The translations under genes and the position numbers were made by a program. A stretch of DNA of 64,000 bases, from contig NZ_JAMBEP010000002.1 of the NCBI RefSeq assembly GCF_023374055.1, forward strand, positions 62,001-126,000. The letters run 5' to 3'. Under the pieces are notes generated by a model. That model did not search any database and was not told where the DNA came from. It saw nothing but the letters and a program-made list of their open reading frames with translations. Position 1 is the first letter of the stretch; every line of letters begins with the position of its first letter. Shown here piece by piece: positions 46,328 to 56,050 of the stretch. The stretch comes from Luteimonas galliterrae (GTDB lineage: Bacteria > Pseudomonadota > Gammaproteobacteria > Xanthomonadales > Xanthomonadaceae).

Positions 46328-47119
46328 TCACTTCGCCGCGAACTGCTCCTCGAAGAAATCGTCCATCATCCGGAACGCCCGCTTGGCCGCCTTTTCGTTG
46401 TAGACGCAGTTGGGCGGGTCGTTCGATTCGGGCTGGGTGAAGCAATGCACCGCGCCGCTGAAATCGACGAACTGCCAGTCGGCCCTGGCCGCGTCCATTT
46501 CTTTCTGGAAAGCGACGATATTTTCGTCCGTCACGCTGCTGTCGTCGGCGCCGTTGAGCACCAGGATCGGCGTATTCACCTTGTTGTCCTTGATCGGCAC
46601 ATGGCCCTCCAGACCGCCGTGCAGGCTGACGACGCCGCCCTTGATGTCGCTGCCCGAGCGCGCCAGCTCCAGCGCCACCGAGCCGCCGAAGCAGAAGCCG
46701 AATGCGCCGATCCTGGCGTCGTCGACCGGCAACTTGCCTTTCTGCGCCTTCAACGTGTCGACTGCGGCCTGCGCACGGCGCCGTAGCGTCGCGCCGCCGT
46801 CGGAATAGGCTTTCTGCACCTGCGCCAGCGCCTCCTTGCTGTCCTTCGGCCGCACGCCCTTGCCGTAGACGTCCGCGATCAGGATCACGTAATCGTCGCC
46901 GGCGATCTTCTTGGCCTTCTCCACCGAATCCTGGGTGGCGCCCATCCAGTTGGGCACCATCACCAAGCCTGGGCGCCTTTCCTTGTCGGCGTCGTCGTAC
47001 ACCAGATAGCCGCTGAAGGTGTCGTCGCCGACCTTGTATTCGATCGGTTCGGATTTCATGGCGGCGAAAGCGGAAACGGAGCACAGCGATAACCCGACGG
47101 CGAGTAACGAACGGCGCAT
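46328..47119 (-). CDS. Exported dienelactone hydrolase family protein
   Basis: A 263-residue alpha/beta hydrolase with a signal peptide (1-20, ending AFAA). The catalytic triad of the family is visible: C143 in GFCFGGSVALELA, Asp in NGADDSSVT, and His in AVHCFTQPE. Dienelactone hydrolases act on cyclic esters, but many homologues have unknown substrates, and the periplasmic location argues for a non-classical role. I start at ATG 47119. Confidence 0.87.
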   Translation of the reverse strand: MRRSLLAVGLSLCSVSAFAAMKSEPIEYKVGDDTFSGYLVYDDADKERRPGLVMVPNWMGATQDSVEKAKKIAGDDYVILIADVYGKGVRPKDSKEALAQVQKAYSDGGATLRRRAQAAVDTLKAQKGKLPVDDARIGAFGFCFGGSVALELARSGSDIKGGVVSLHGGLEGHVPIKDNKVNTPILVLNGADDSSVTDENIVAFQKEMDAARADWQFVDFSGAVHCFTQPESNDPPNCVYNEKAAKRAFRMMDDFFEEQFAAK

Positions 47120-47155
47120 AGCGGCAATCTCCCTACATGGATGTGAGCATGCGGA

Positions 47156-47226
47156 TTTTCGCAGGTGCGAATTTATTCGCACGCTTTTACCGGCAAGAGC
47201 GTGCGAATAAATTCGCACCTACGAAC
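47156..47226. repeat. GTAG-type REP pair (GCAGGTGCGAATTTATTCGCACG)
   Basis: Inverted arms with GGTGCGAATTTATTCGCAC at about 47162-47182 and its complement to about 47222, ending CACCTACGAA. The left outer end is GCAG and the right CTAC. It lies between murD2 and the hydrolase gene start. Confidence 0.9.
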
Positions 47227-47242
47227 GGCCGGACATCCCGTT

Positions 47243-48628
47243 CTACGGCGAGATGCCCAGGCCGGGAATCGAGGCGATGATATCCGGATCGAAGCCGGCC
47301 AGTCGCGCGAAGTGGCGGCCTCGGTGGGTGTAGTCGCGGTAGGGACCGAAACTCGGCGCTCCCGGCGACAGCAGGATCACGCCCTCGCCCGCCAACGCTG
47401 CGCGCGCCTGCGCGACCGCCTGTTCGAGATCTTCGGCATGCAGCAGCCGGAAGCCCGCCGTGCGCGCAACGCCGCTCAGCAGATCGTGGATGCGCGGGCC
47501 GTTCTGGCCCATCGTCACCACGACCGCCGGCGTATTGGCTCCTATCGCGAGCGCGAAATCCGACCAATCGATACCCCGATCGTGGCCGCCGAGCAGGATC
47601 GCGACGCGACGGCCGCGGAACACGTCCAGCGCCGCCAGGCTCGCGTGCGGCGTGGTGCTGATCGAATCGTTGACGTAGGCGATCCCGTCGCGCGCGCCCA
47701 GCGTCTGCAGGCGGTGCGGCAGCGGCACGAAATCGCGGGCCAGAGGTGCCAGCGAAGCCGCATCGAACCCCAGAGCTTCGATCGCGGCCAGCACCGCGCA
47801 GAGATTGCCGCGGTTATGGCGGCCGGGAAGCGCTACCGCACGGGTGTCGAAAACGAAATCTTCGCCGCGGAACAAATCGTCGCCGCGCAGGTGCCAACCG
47901 TCCTCGCGCCCGAACCAGCGCGCCTCGCTGTCCGGCAAGGACAGCGCGGCGAGCCTGCGATCCTGCGCGTTGAGCACGGCGATGCGCGGCTTTCCTTCGG
48001 TCAGCAGCGCCAGCTTGTCCTCGACGTAGCGTTGTTCGCCACCGTGCCAATCCAGGTGTTCGGGGAAGATATTGGTGACCACGGCCACATGCGGGCGCAC
48101 GCCCGAGCCGGCCACGTCGCGGGTCTGGTAGCTGGACAGCTCGATCGCCCACAATTCGGCCTCGTCTTCGAGCAATTCCAGCAACGGCAGGCCGATGTTG
48201 CCGCACAGGGCCGTGCGGTGCCCACCCGCGCGCAGCAGATGCGCGAGCAAGGCGGTGGTAGTGCTCTTGCCCTTGGTGCCGGTGACGCAGACCGTGCGCG
48301 CATCCGGCCGTTCGGCGAACCACAGCGCGGTGCCGCCGACAAAACGAGTGCCTTCGTGCGCGGCGATCAGCGCTTCGGGCTTGTAAGGGCTGATGCCGGG
48401 CGATTTGACGACGATATCGAACGCGGACAAACGGCCCGCGCTGGCATCGGTTTCGACGCTGAGCGCTCCGTCGCCCGCGGCGCTTGCGTCGGCGGCTTCA
48501 TCGGCGCTGCAGAACAGCGTCAGCGGCAGTTGCGGCAGGCGCGAGCGGATCGCACGGTAAGCGGCGCGGCCCTCTCGCCCCCAGCCCCACAGCGCGACGC
48601 GCCGGCCTTCAAGTTGCGAAATGCGCAC
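47243..48628 (-). CDS. murD2: UDP-MurNAc-L-Ala--L-glutamate ligase (MurD2)
   Basis: A 461-residue Mur ligase. The ATP-binding loop GTKGKSTTT is at 117-125, with [44 protein letters not shown] and [15 protein letters not shown] in the central and C-terminal domains. Adjacent murL identifies it as the MurD2 type, known from Xanthomonas to add L-Glu instead of D-Glu. The start is GTG at 48628, inside the murL 3' end (20-base overlap). Confidence 0.93.
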   Translation of the reverse strand: MRISQLEGRRVALWGWGREGRAAYRAIRSRLPQLPLTLFCSADEAADASAAGDGALSVETDASAGRLSAFDIVVKSPGISPYKPEALIAAHEGTRFVGGTALWFAERPDARTVCVTGTKGKSTTTALLAHLLRAGGHRTALCGNIGLPLLELLEDEAELWAIELSSYQTRDVAGSGVRPHVAVVTNIFPEHLDWHGGEQRYVEDKLALLTEGKPRIAVLNAQDRRLAALSLPDSEARWFGREDGWHLRGDDLFRGEDFVFDTRAVALPGRHNRGNLCAVLAAIEALGFDAASLAPLARDFVPLPHRLQTLGARDGIAYVNDSISTTPHASLAALDVFRGRRVAILLGGHDRGIDWSDFALAIGANTPAVVVTMGQNGPRIHDLLSGVARTAGFRLLHAEDLEQAVAQARAALAGEGVILLSPGAPSFGPYRDYTHRGRHFARLAGFDPDIIASIPGLGISP

Positions 48629-49967
48629 TTAGCTTGTCCCACAGCGCAGGCGGCACGCGATGCTCGTCGTCTATCGTCAACAATGGAGCGATGTCGAGTT
48701 CGGAAGCCTGCAGTTGCGGCTGGATCTCGCGGCGGAAGCGTTCGACGATGGCGTCTTCCCGCCATTCCGGACGCTGCGCCAGCGCCGCCATCGCAGCGCG
48801 CGATTCTTTGCCTTCGCCGACGCATTCGAAAGGCTTGTGGTTCTGGAACTCGAGCAATGCGTCGTAACCGGGGATCTGCGCGGCATCGTCGAGCAAGTTG
48901 CGGCCGAAGATGGCCACCAGCCGCGGTTTGGGCATGAACGGCGCCAAGGCCAGGAACACGAAATGGCACTTGGGGCAGACGCCGCACCAGCGGCTGGCGG
49001 GACGTTCGCCCAGCAGGTGGAAGTTGCGGTTGCAACTGGAGAAATGCGCGTCGTAGCGATCCGTTTTGGCGAACTGCCGGGCCACCGCGAGCTCGCTCAA
49101 TGGCCGCAGCAGCGAGTAGTAACTCAGGTCGGCGGCGATGCGGCGCTGCACGTAGCCGCCGAAGTCGCGTTCGAAGGCCCAGCCTTTCGACCACTGGTGG
49201 TTCACCTCGCCGGTCCCTTCGATCAGGCTGCCGTAGCTGGCCGAACGCTCGTTGGAGAACACGACCTGATCGGCGCCGAGCAGCGCCGCGGCGAACACCA
49301 TGATCGCCGAGTTGATCGCGGTGACCGGGATATGGCCGTTGTAGGCGCCCTGACGGTTGTATTCGAACAGTTCCGGCGCCAGCTGGCGGCCGATGTTGAG
49401 CGTCGGCAAGCCGGTGCGTTCGGCGCAGGCCTTGATCAATTGCGAGCCGCCGACCCAGGTGACCGTCTGTTCGATGCCGGCCGCGCGCAACGCTTCGATG
49501 CTGACCAGCGAATCCTTGCCGCCGCCGATGGCGACGAGCGCATGCCTGCGCAGACCGAGCGACGCCGCATCCGCCTTTGCGGGAGCGAGATCGGAAGCCG
49601 GAAAACGGATCCGGCCGTGCAGGTTAAGGCCATTGCGATACGCGAATTCGCCCAGGCCGTTGAGGTAGAGTTCTTCCATCAATGCAGCGGTGTCGGCATC
49701 GATGCCGTACGAATCGATCCGGATTTCCGCAGGCACCGCTGCCTTGTAATAACTGACGCCGGTGATCAGGTGCAGCGAACGCAGCGCCTTTTCCGCAGCC
49801 TGCGCGCGAGCGCCGTCGAGCGCGAACGGTGCGCCCGGAATCGTGATCGTTTCGACCAGCTCCGGGCCGTCGTCGAACGCGTAGACCAAGCGCGCGATGC
49901 CGGTGCCGGGATCGAAATCGCAGCGGACGAAGCGGAAGGCGCGGATGGAATCCCTGTCGAACGTCAT
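48609..49967 (-). CDS. murL: UDP-MurNAc-L-alanyl-L-glutamate epimerase
   Basis: A 452-residue protein matching MurL. The enzyme epimerises the terminal L-Glu of UDP-MurNAc-L-Ala-L-Glu to D-Glu, using ATP. The ATP-pyrophosphatase-type loop GGGKDS is at 148-153, with [11 protein letters not shown] and [11 protein letters not shown] following. A Cys cluster, [14 protein letters not shown], lies about residue 330. MurD2 makes its substrate and is encoded immediately after it. The ATG directly abuts the stop of the upstream membrane protein gene. Confidence 0.93.
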   Translation of the reverse strand: MTFDRDSIRAFRFVRCDFDPGTGIARLVYAFDDGPELVETITIPGAPFALDGARAQAAEKALRSLHLITGVSYYKAAVPAEIRIDSYGIDADTAALMEELYLNGLGEFAYRNGLNLHGRIRFPASDLAPAKADAASLGLRRHALVAIGGGKDSLVSIEALRAAGIEQTVTWVGGSQLIKACAERTGLPTLNIGRQLAPELFEYNRQGAYNGHIPVTAINSAIMVFAAALLGADQVVFSNERSASYGSLIEGTGEVNHQWSKGWAFERDFGGYVQRRIAADLSYYSLLRPLSELAVARQFAKTDRYDAHFSSCNRNFHLLGERPASRWCGVCPKCHFVFLALAPFMPKPRLVAIFGRNLLDDAAQIPGYDALLEFQNHKPFECVGEGKESRAAMAALAQRPEWREDAIVERFRREIQPQLQASELDIAPLLTIDDEHRVPPALWDKLSAHFAT

Positions 49968-50483
49968 CTAATCAACCGCCCCATTGTATTTATCCGACAA
50001 ATTCTTGGTCGTCAGCCGCAGGTAACGCCGGCAAAGGAAGAATTCGGCCGCCAGCGCCGGCAAGGCGCCGAGCATCACGCCGAAAATAAGCGCGTACAAC
50101 GCGATCGAGGGCATCCAAACCCACGCCTCGCGGAAAGTGCCCGGCGCAGCGGCGAATACCTGGTCCAGCAGTTCGGCGATCATCAGGCAGATCAGCACGA
50201 ACACCGGAAACATGAGGAAGGCCAGCGCTACCGTCTTGAACGCCATGCCGATCGGCGTCCACTTGCGGTCCAGGTCCGCGCCTTCGCGCCAGCCGACCAC
50301 CAGCCACGCCGCCAAGCCGGCCGTCATCGCCGCCGCAGGCGCGATGCCCAGGGCCGAGCGTGCGTTGGACGGCCACTCCGACCACGGCGCGCCGCTCATC
50401 GCGCCGATCGCGACGTAGGCGATCGTCACCAGCGCGGCCGCGGTGAGCGCGCTGGCCAGCGTCAGCGCGGCCTTAGGGCTCAT
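49968..50483 (-). CDS. Four-helix membrane protein in the lysAC-murL run, unknown
   Basis: A 171-residue protein with four predicted helices (about 8-28, 45-64, 80-105, 125-148) and short charged loops. No family is recognised. It overlaps lysAC by 11 bases and abuts murL, so it is surely cotranscribed. A role beside the cell-wall enzymes is only suggested by position. Confidence 0.7.
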   Translation of the reverse strand: MSPKAALTLASALTAAALVTIAYVAIGAMSGAPWSEWPSNARSALGIAPAAAMTAGLAAWLVVGWREGADLDRKWTPIGMAFKTVALAFLMFPVFVLICLMIAELLDQVFAAAPGTFREAWVWMPSIALYALIFGVMLGALPALAAEFFLCRRYLRLTTKNLSDKYNGAVD

Positions 50484-53091
50484 CGATGCCGTCCCCGTCC
50501 ATCGCTTCCTCGTGCGGCAGGTCGCGCAGGTTGTAATGGTTGGCCATCACGTAGCCGTAGGCGCCGGCGTCGGCGATCAGCAACACATCGCCTTCCGCGG
50601 TGGCTGCGGGCAGCAGGCGCGAATGCGCCAGCACGTCGCTGGATTCGCAGATCGGGCCGACGATGTCGAACTCGGCGCGACGCGCATCGTCCAGGCGCGA
50701 CAGGTTGTGGATGCCGTGATAGGCCTCGTACAAGGCCGGCCGCATCAACGCGTTCATGCCGGCGTCGCCGCCGACCCGGCGCACGCCGTCCTTCTCGACC
50801 ACCTGGGTCACGTGCAGCAGCAGCGCGCCCGACTCCGCCACCAGATAACGGCCCGGTTCGATCGCCAGCTGGAAGCGCGGATAGGCGGCCTTGATCTCGG
50901 CCAGGCCCGCCGCCCAGGCGGCGATGTCGAAGGGGCTCGCGTCGGGCTTGTACGGGATCGGCAGTCCGCCGCCGATGTCGATGATCTCGACCGTGCCGAT
51001 GCCGTCGGCGAAACCGGCCAGCTCGGCGTAGACCTGCTGCCAATGCTTGGGCAGGTCGACGCCGCTGCCCAGATGCGCATGCACGCCGACGATGCGCACG
51101 TCGAGCGCGCGCGCACGCGCGACGAACGCGTCCAGCGCGGCGATCGGCAGGCCGAACTTGGACGCGCTGCCGCCGGTCTTGACCTTGGCGTGATGGCCTT
51201 CGCCGCGGCCCAGGTCCAGGCGCACCCAGATCTTGCGGCCGGCGAACACCTCCGGCCAGTTGTGCAGCGCTTCGACGTTGTCCAGCGTGACCGTCACCCC
51301 GCGCGCGAACGCCGCCTCGTACTCGCCGCGCGGCGCGAAGCTGGGCGTGAACAGGACGCGGCCCGGATCGAACTGCGGGAACACGGTGAACACGTGCTGC
51401 AGTTCGCCCTGCGACACGCATTCGAATCCGAAACCCTCGGCCTGCAGCGTGCGCAGGATGTCCGGATGCGGATTGGCCTTGAGCGCGAAAAAGCGGCGGT
51501 CGATCGCGGTCGCGCCGTTGAGCGCGCGCGCGCGTTCGCGCACCACCGCGAGGTTGTAGACGTAGCGCGGCGTGCCGTGCGCGGCCATGCGCAGCAGGCG
51601 CTCGCGCTGCGTGCGCCACCACGGCGCCGGCGGCGGCGCCGGCGGGCCCTGCACGATCTCGCGCCAGCTCGGGCCGAACACGCTGGCGTCCTGCACCGGC
51701 ATCGCGCCGCTGCGCACCAGTTCGGCGTGCAGGTGCGGCAGCAGGCCGTCGGCGTCCGCCTCGTCGATCACGAAGGTCAGGTTGAGGTCGTTGGACGACT
51801 GCGAAATCAGATGCACGCGTTCCTTGCCGAACGCCGCCCAGATGTCGGACAGCTTGTGCAACAGCGAACGCATGCCCCGGCCGACCAGGGTGATGGCCGC
51901 GCAGGGCGCGATCACCTTCACCCGGCAGATCTCGGCCAGGTCGGCCGACAGCTTGGCCAGCACGTCCGTGCTGACCAGGTTCTCGCTGGGATCCAGCGAC
52001 ACGGTGACGTTGGTTTCCGACGAGCCGATCAGGTCGACCGACAGGCCATGGCGCTTGAAGCGCTCGAACACATCGGCCAGGAAGCCGACCTGCTGCCACA
52101 TGCCGACGCTTTCCATCGATACCAGCACGATGCCGTTGCGGCGGCTGATGGCCTTGACCCCGGGCACGGTGAGCGCGGCGCCGTCGATGCTGGTGCCGGG
52201 CAGGTCGGGCTTCTCGGTGTCCAGGATCGCCATCGGCACGCCGCCGTCGCGGCAGGGCTTGATCGAGCGCGGGTGCAGCACCTTGGCGCCTGTGGTGGCG
52301 ATTTCCTGCGCTTCGGCGTAGTCGAGCCGGGTCAGCAGCCGCGCATCGGGCACTTCGCGCGGGTTGGCGCTGAACATGCCGGGTACGTCGGTCCAGATCT
52401 CGACGCGCTGCGCGCCGAGCAGCGAACCGAAGTACGCCGCCGAGGTATCCGAACCGCCGCGGCCGAGGATGGCGGTGTTGCCGTCGGCGTGCCGGGCGAT
52501 GAAACCTTGCGTCAACAGCAACCGGGCGGGTTGCGCGGCGAAGCGCTGGCGCCAGTCGCCCTCGGCTTCGCGCCGGCACGAGACGGAAAGGCGCGTCGAC
52601 CAATCGTTCTGGTTGGGCAGCGCGATCGCGTCGAGCCAGTCGCGCGCGTCGCACCAGCCGAAATCGAATCCCTGCGCGCGCAGATAGGCGGCGCCGAGGG
52701 TCGACGACATCAACTCGCCCTGCCCCAGCACCTCGGCCTGCCAGTCCAGCGGGCGCGATGCGGACCGCGCATCGGCAGCGAGCGCCTTCAACGCGGCCAG
52801 GCGCTCGCCCAGCGCCGCGTCGGCGTCGATCGCCAACTCCTGGGCGAAGGCGCGATGCCGTTCGACCAGCGCATCGATGCGCGCAGCCGGGTGCGGCGCG
52901 CCCTCGGCGATGGCCTGCAGCTCGTTGGTGACGCCGGACAGCGCCGACACCACCACCAGCACGCGCGCGCCGTTCTCGTCCGCGCGCCGTTTCGCCAACC
53001 GGCCGATGGTGTCCCAGCGATGGCGACGCGACACCGAGGTGCCGCCGAACTTGAGCACGATCCAGCGATCGGAAGGGGTGACGGAGGACAT
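50473..53091 (-). CDS. lysAC: Bifunctional aspartate kinase / diaminopimelate decarboxylase
   Basis: An 872-residue fusion. The N-terminal aspartokinase (1-about 450) starts IVLKFGGTSVS and has GRGGSDTSAAYFGSLLGA and ACT domains with GSSETNVTVSLD and SQSSNDLNLTFVID. After a Pro-rich linker (about 483-490), the PLP-dependent decarboxylase (about 500-872) has K538 in FFALKANPHPD, HLGSGVDLP, and CESSDVLA. It covers the first and last steps of lysine synthesis from aspartate. The fusion is typical of xanthomonads. First gene of the run ending in murD2. Confidence 0.97.
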   Translation of the reverse strand: MSSVTPSDRWIVLKFGGTSVSRRHRWDTIGRLAKRRADENGARVLVVVSALSGVTNELQAIAEGAPHPAARIDALVERHRAFAQELAIDADAALGERLAALKALAADARSASRPLDWQAEVLGQGELMSSTLGAAYLRAQGFDFGWCDARDWLDAIALPNQNDWSTRLSVSCRREAEGDWRQRFAAQPARLLLTQGFIARHADGNTAILGRGGSDTSAAYFGSLLGAQRVEIWTDVPGMFSANPREVPDARLLTRLDYAEAQEIATTGAKVLHPRSIKPCRDGGVPMAILDTEKPDLPGTSIDGAALTVPGVKAISRRNGIVLVSMESVGMWQQVGFLADVFERFKRHGLSVDLIGSSETNVTVSLDPSENLVSTDVLAKLSADLAEICRVKVIAPCAAITLVGRGMRSLLHKLSDIWAAFGKERVHLISQSSNDLNLTFVIDEADADGLLPHLHAELVRSGAMPVQDASVFGPSWREIVQGPPAPPPAPWWRTQRERLLRMAAHGTPRYVYNLAVVRERARALNGATAIDRRFFALKANPHPDILRTLQAEGFGFECVSQGELQHVFTVFPQFDPGRVLFTPSFAPRGEYEAAFARGVTVTLDNVEALHNWPEVFAGRKIWVRLDLGRGEGHHAKVKTGGSASKFGLPIAALDAFVARARALDVRIVGVHAHLGSGVDLPKHWQQVYAELAGFADGIGTVEIIDIGGGLPIPYKPDASPFDIAAWAAGLAEIKAAYPRFQLAIEPGRYLVAESGALLLHVTQVVEKDGVRRVGGDAGMNALMRPALYEAYHGIHNLSRLDDARRAEFDIVGPICESSDVLAHSRLLPAATAEGDVLLIADAGAYGYVMANHYNLRDLPHEEAMDGDGIDEP

Positions 53092-53164
53092 AGAATGCTT
53101 GCTCGCCCGGGCATCGGGCGCGAACGCGCAATTCTAGACGAAGCCCACGCCGGAAGCCCCCTGC

Positions 53165-54040
53165 ATGTCCCCACGCCGCTATGCGCAACTCGACGTCTTC
53201 GCCAACCGCCCCGGCGCAGGCAATCCGCTGGCGGTAGTGCTGGACGCCCAAGGCCTGGACGACGAGGCCATGCAGGCCATCGCGCGCTGGACGCGGCTGC
53301 CGGAGACCACCTTCGTTTTTCCGGCCGCCTCGCCGGACGCCAGCTACGGCATCCGCATCTTCAGCCCGCGCCGCGAAGTGCCGTTCGCCGGCCATCCCAG
53401 CGTCGGCACCGCGCATGCGGTGCTCGAAGCCGGGCTGGCGCAGCCGCGCGACGGGCTGCTGGTGCAGGACGGCGTCGCCGGCAAGCTGCCTTTGCGCGTG
53501 GCCGGCAGCGGCCGCTCGCGCACCATCGCCGTGCGCACGCCGCAGGCACGGGTGCTGAGGATTGCCGGGCCGGGCGAACCGCACCTGCAGGACGCGTTGG
53601 CCGGGTTGCCGCCGGGCAAGCTTCCGCCCGCCCTGATGGACGGCGGCCGCCGCTGGTGGCTGGCCGAAGTGCGCGACGAGGCTTCGTTGCGCGCCGCGAC
53701 GCCGAACTGGGAAGCGATCGGCCGCCTGGCGCAGGCCACCGAGAGCATGGGCTTGTGCGTTTTCGCGCGCAGCACCGACCCGGTGTACTACCTGGCGGTT
53801 CGCGCCTGGGTGGGCGCGCCGGCGCAATTCGAGGATGCCGCTTCGGGCGCGGCCAACGCCACGCTGGCCGCATGGCTGGCGTCGCAGGACGCGTTGCCCG
53901 GCGAAACCGGCTTCTACCGCATCAGCCAGGGCCGAGAAGTGGGCCACGACGCGATCATCGAACTGCAGGTCGACGACGGCGGCCAGGTGTGGTCGGGCGG
54001 GCGCGTGGTGACCGTGGTGAGCGGCCACATCGACTGGTAA
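53165..54040 (+). CDS. PhzF family isomerase-like protein
   Basis: A 291-residue PhzF-fold protein. The N-terminal half has QLDVFANRPGAGNPLAVVLDA, LPETTFVFP, and FSPRREVPFAGHPSVGTAHAVL; the catalytic acid position E is in PETTF. The second half has the mirrored EDAASGAANATLAAWL. No phenazine genes are nearby; most homologues are of unknown substrate. It diverges from lysAC. Confidence 0.9.
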   Translation: MSPRRYAQLDVFANRPGAGNPLAVVLDAQGLDDEAMQAIARWTRLPETTFVFPAASPDASYGIRIFSPRREVPFAGHPSVGTAHAVLEAGLAQPRDGLLVQDGVAGKLPLRVAGSGRSRTIAVRTPQARVLRIAGPGEPHLQDALAGLPPGKLPPALMDGGRRWWLAEVRDEASLRAATPNWEAIGRLAQATESMGLCVFARSTDPVYYLAVRAWVGAPAQFEDAASGAANATLAAWLASQDALPGETGFYRISQGREVGHDAIIELQVDDGGQVWSGGRVVTVVSGHIDW

Positions 54041-54118
54041 GCGGTTTTTCGTAGGTGCGAATTCATTCGCACGCTCTTGATCGAAAAGCGTGCGAATGAA
54101 TTCGCACCTACAAAAGCG
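54041..54118. repeat. GTAG-type REP pair (GTAGGTGCGAATTCATTCGC)
   Basis: Inverted arms at 54041-54078 and about 54083-54118 with GTAGGTGCGAATTCATTCGC and its complement. It sits directly after the PhzF stop, between that gene and the convergent amidohydrolase. Confidence 0.93.
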
Positions 54119-54127
54119 GATGTGCGG

Positions 54128-55795
54128 CTATTTCGCTTCGTAGACCGGCTTGCCGTCGATCCAGGTCGAACGGATCTTCAGATCGTCGAGTTCGGCCACC
54201 GGCATCGTCAGCGGATCGGTTTCCACGATCACGAAATCCGCCGGCAACCCCGGCGCGAGACGGCCGCTCGCCTTTTCGTCCTTGCCTGCATACGCGGCGT
54301 CGGCGGTGAAGCCGCGCAACGCTTCGGCCGCGCTCAATTTCTGGTCGGCGAGCCAGCCGCCGGGCGGTTGGCCCTGGCGATCCTGCCGCGTCGCCGCCGC
54401 GTACAAGCCCAGGCGCGGGTCGACCGATTCCACCGGGAAGTCGGAGCCCAGCGCGATATGCGCCCCCGAATCGAGGAAGCGCCGCCAAGCATAGGCGCCG
54501 GCGATGCGTTCCTTGCCCACGCGATCCTGCGCCCACGGCATGTCGGACGTGGCATGCGTCGGCTGCATCGAAGCGATCACGCCGAGCTTGGCGAAACGCG
54601 GGATGTCGTCCAGCGACACGATCTGCGCATGCTCGATGCGCCAACGGTGGTCGGACTTGGCGTCGTCGCCCAATACGCGCTGATAGGTGTCGAGCGCCAG
54701 GCGGTTGCCGCGATCGCCGATCGCGTGCGTGGCCACCTGCACGCCGCAGCGCTTGGCCTTGCGCACCGCCGCTTCGTAAGCGTCGGGCACGGTGACGAGC
54801 AGGCCGCGGTTGCCGGGCTCGTCGCTGTAGTCGGCCAGCAATGCCGCGCCGCGGCTGCCGAGCGCGCCGTCCATATACAGCTTGACGCCCTGCATCTTCA
54901 GATGGCCGCCGGAATGGCGGTACAGGCCGTTCGCGCACAAGTCCTGCAGCGCGGCCTTGTCGCCATCGGCGTAGGCATCGATGCGCAACGGCAGGCGGCC
55001 GTCGTCGGCGAAGCGGCGGAACAACGCCAAGTCTTCGCGCGAAGTGCCCATATCGTGCACGCCGGTGAGGCCGTTGCTGGCCGTGGCCTGCAGTGCGCGC
55101 TGCAGGGCTTTTTCGCGGAAGGCCTCGTCGGGCGCGGGCACGACGCGGTTGATCAGGTCCATCGCGCCATCGACGAAGAGGCCGGTGGCCTTGTCGCCCT
55201 GGCGCAGGATACGGCCGCCATCCGGTTGCCAATCGCCGTCGAGCGTCTTGCCGGCCGGCCCTTTTTCGACCGCACGCATCGCTGCCGAATTCGCCCAGCC
55301 GGCATGGCCGTCCACGCGCTCCAGCCAGACCGGGCGATCGGGAAAGGCCGCATCCAGATCGGCGGCGGTCGGGAACTTGTTGTCGTGCCAGTCGTTCTGG
55401 TCCCAGCCGCCGCCGAGCAGCCAAGCATCTTTTGGCAGCGTCTTTTCGTATTCGCGCAGTCGCTGCAGGATGTCCGCTTTGTCCTTGGTGCCGACCAAGT
55501 CGGCGCGCATCAGCGCGTAGCCCAGGCCCATCAGGTGCGCATGCGCGTCGATCAGGCCGGGAATCACGATGGCGCCGCCGGCATCGATGCGCTCGGCGCC
55601 GGGATAGCGCGCAAGCAAGGTCTTGGCGTCGCCGAGCGCGAGCACGCGGCCGCTGTCGTCCCAGGCCATGGCCTCGGCGTTCGGCTGCCCGGCGTCGGAG
55701 GTATGGATGCGCGCGGCGGTCAGCACATGCACTTCGGCGGCCGACAGCGCCAACGGCGTCAGGCATAACGCAGCAGTCAAAACGAGACGACGCAT
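54128..55795 (-). CDS. Exported amidohydrolase family protein
   Basis: A 555-residue metal-dependent hydrolase of the amidohydrolase superfamily (YtcJ/DUF3604-unlike, NfdA-type). The signal peptide (about 1-20) is followed by GGAIVIPGLIDAHAHLMG, giving the first HxH metal pair. Further sites are VATHAIGDRGN, RIEHAQIV and ALGSDFPVE with the catalytic Asp. The substrate is unknown. I start at MRRLVLTAAL (55795); the longer frame reaches into repeat DNA. Confidence 0.9.
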   Translation of the reverse strand: MRRLVLTAALCLTPLALSAAEVHVLTAARIHTSDAGQPNAEAMAWDDSGRVLALGDAKTLLARYPGAERIDAGGAIVIPGLIDAHAHLMGLGYALMRADLVGTKDKADILQRLREYEKTLPKDAWLLGGGWDQNDWHDNKFPTAADLDAAFPDRPVWLERVDGHAGWANSAAMRAVEKGPAGKTLDGDWQPDGGRILRQGDKATGLFVDGAMDLINRVVPAPDEAFREKALQRALQATASNGLTGVHDMGTSREDLALFRRFADDGRLPLRIDAYADGDKAALQDLCANGLYRHSGGHLKMQGVKLYMDGALGSRGAALLADYSDEPGNRGLLVTVPDAYEAAVRKAKRCGVQVATHAIGDRGNRLALDTYQRVLGDDAKSDHRWRIEHAQIVSLDDIPRFAKLGVIASMQPTHATSDMPWAQDRVGKERIAGAYAWRRFLDSGAHIALGSDFPVESVDPRLGLYAAATRQDRQGQPPGGWLADQKLSAAEALRGFTADAAYAGKDEKASGRLAPGLPADFVIVETDPLTMPVAELDDLKIRSTWIDGKPVYEAK

Positions 55796-55867
55796 TCGCG
55801 TAATTCCGATGTTGGACCCGTCAACTATGCGGCGCGCTCGGGCTTCGTGGCAACCCGCCGCGCTTGA

Positions 55868-56044
55868 GCGCTTCGTAAGAGCGGCTTCAGCCGCGGGCTC
55901 TTGCCCTGAGCCGCCGGTGCGCGGAGAGGCAAGCGCGCAAAACAACCGAAGGACGGCTTCAGGCGGCGCATGAAGCGGGCTATTACCGTGGCGATCTCGT
56001 CATCGGTCGGAAAGCTCGCGGCTAAAGCCGCTCCTACGAAAAGC
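55868..56044. repeat. GTAG-type REP arms with long spacer
   Basis: Left arm 55868-55902 (TAAGAGCGGCTTCAGCCGCG) and right arm 56011-56044 (GCTCGCGGCTAAAGCCGCTC and so on) belong to the GTAGGAGCGGC family but are 108 bases apart, unlike the 15-30 of others. The spacer has no recognised content. Left arm end is GTAAG rather than GTAGG. Confidence 0.8.
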
Positions 56045-56050
56045 AGTTGC

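Noticed and set aside
53131-53136. TAGAAT as a -10 box for lysAC
   Set aside because: It is well placed about 40 bases upstream of the start, but no -35 sequence fits at normal spacing, so it was not listed as a feature.
50443-54054. Very long open frames (about 1200 codons) antisense to lysAC and phzF and in other frames
   Set aside because: They are products of GC-rich codon bias opposite real genes; the translations are Arg/Ala/His-rich low-complexity and span two unrelated genes.
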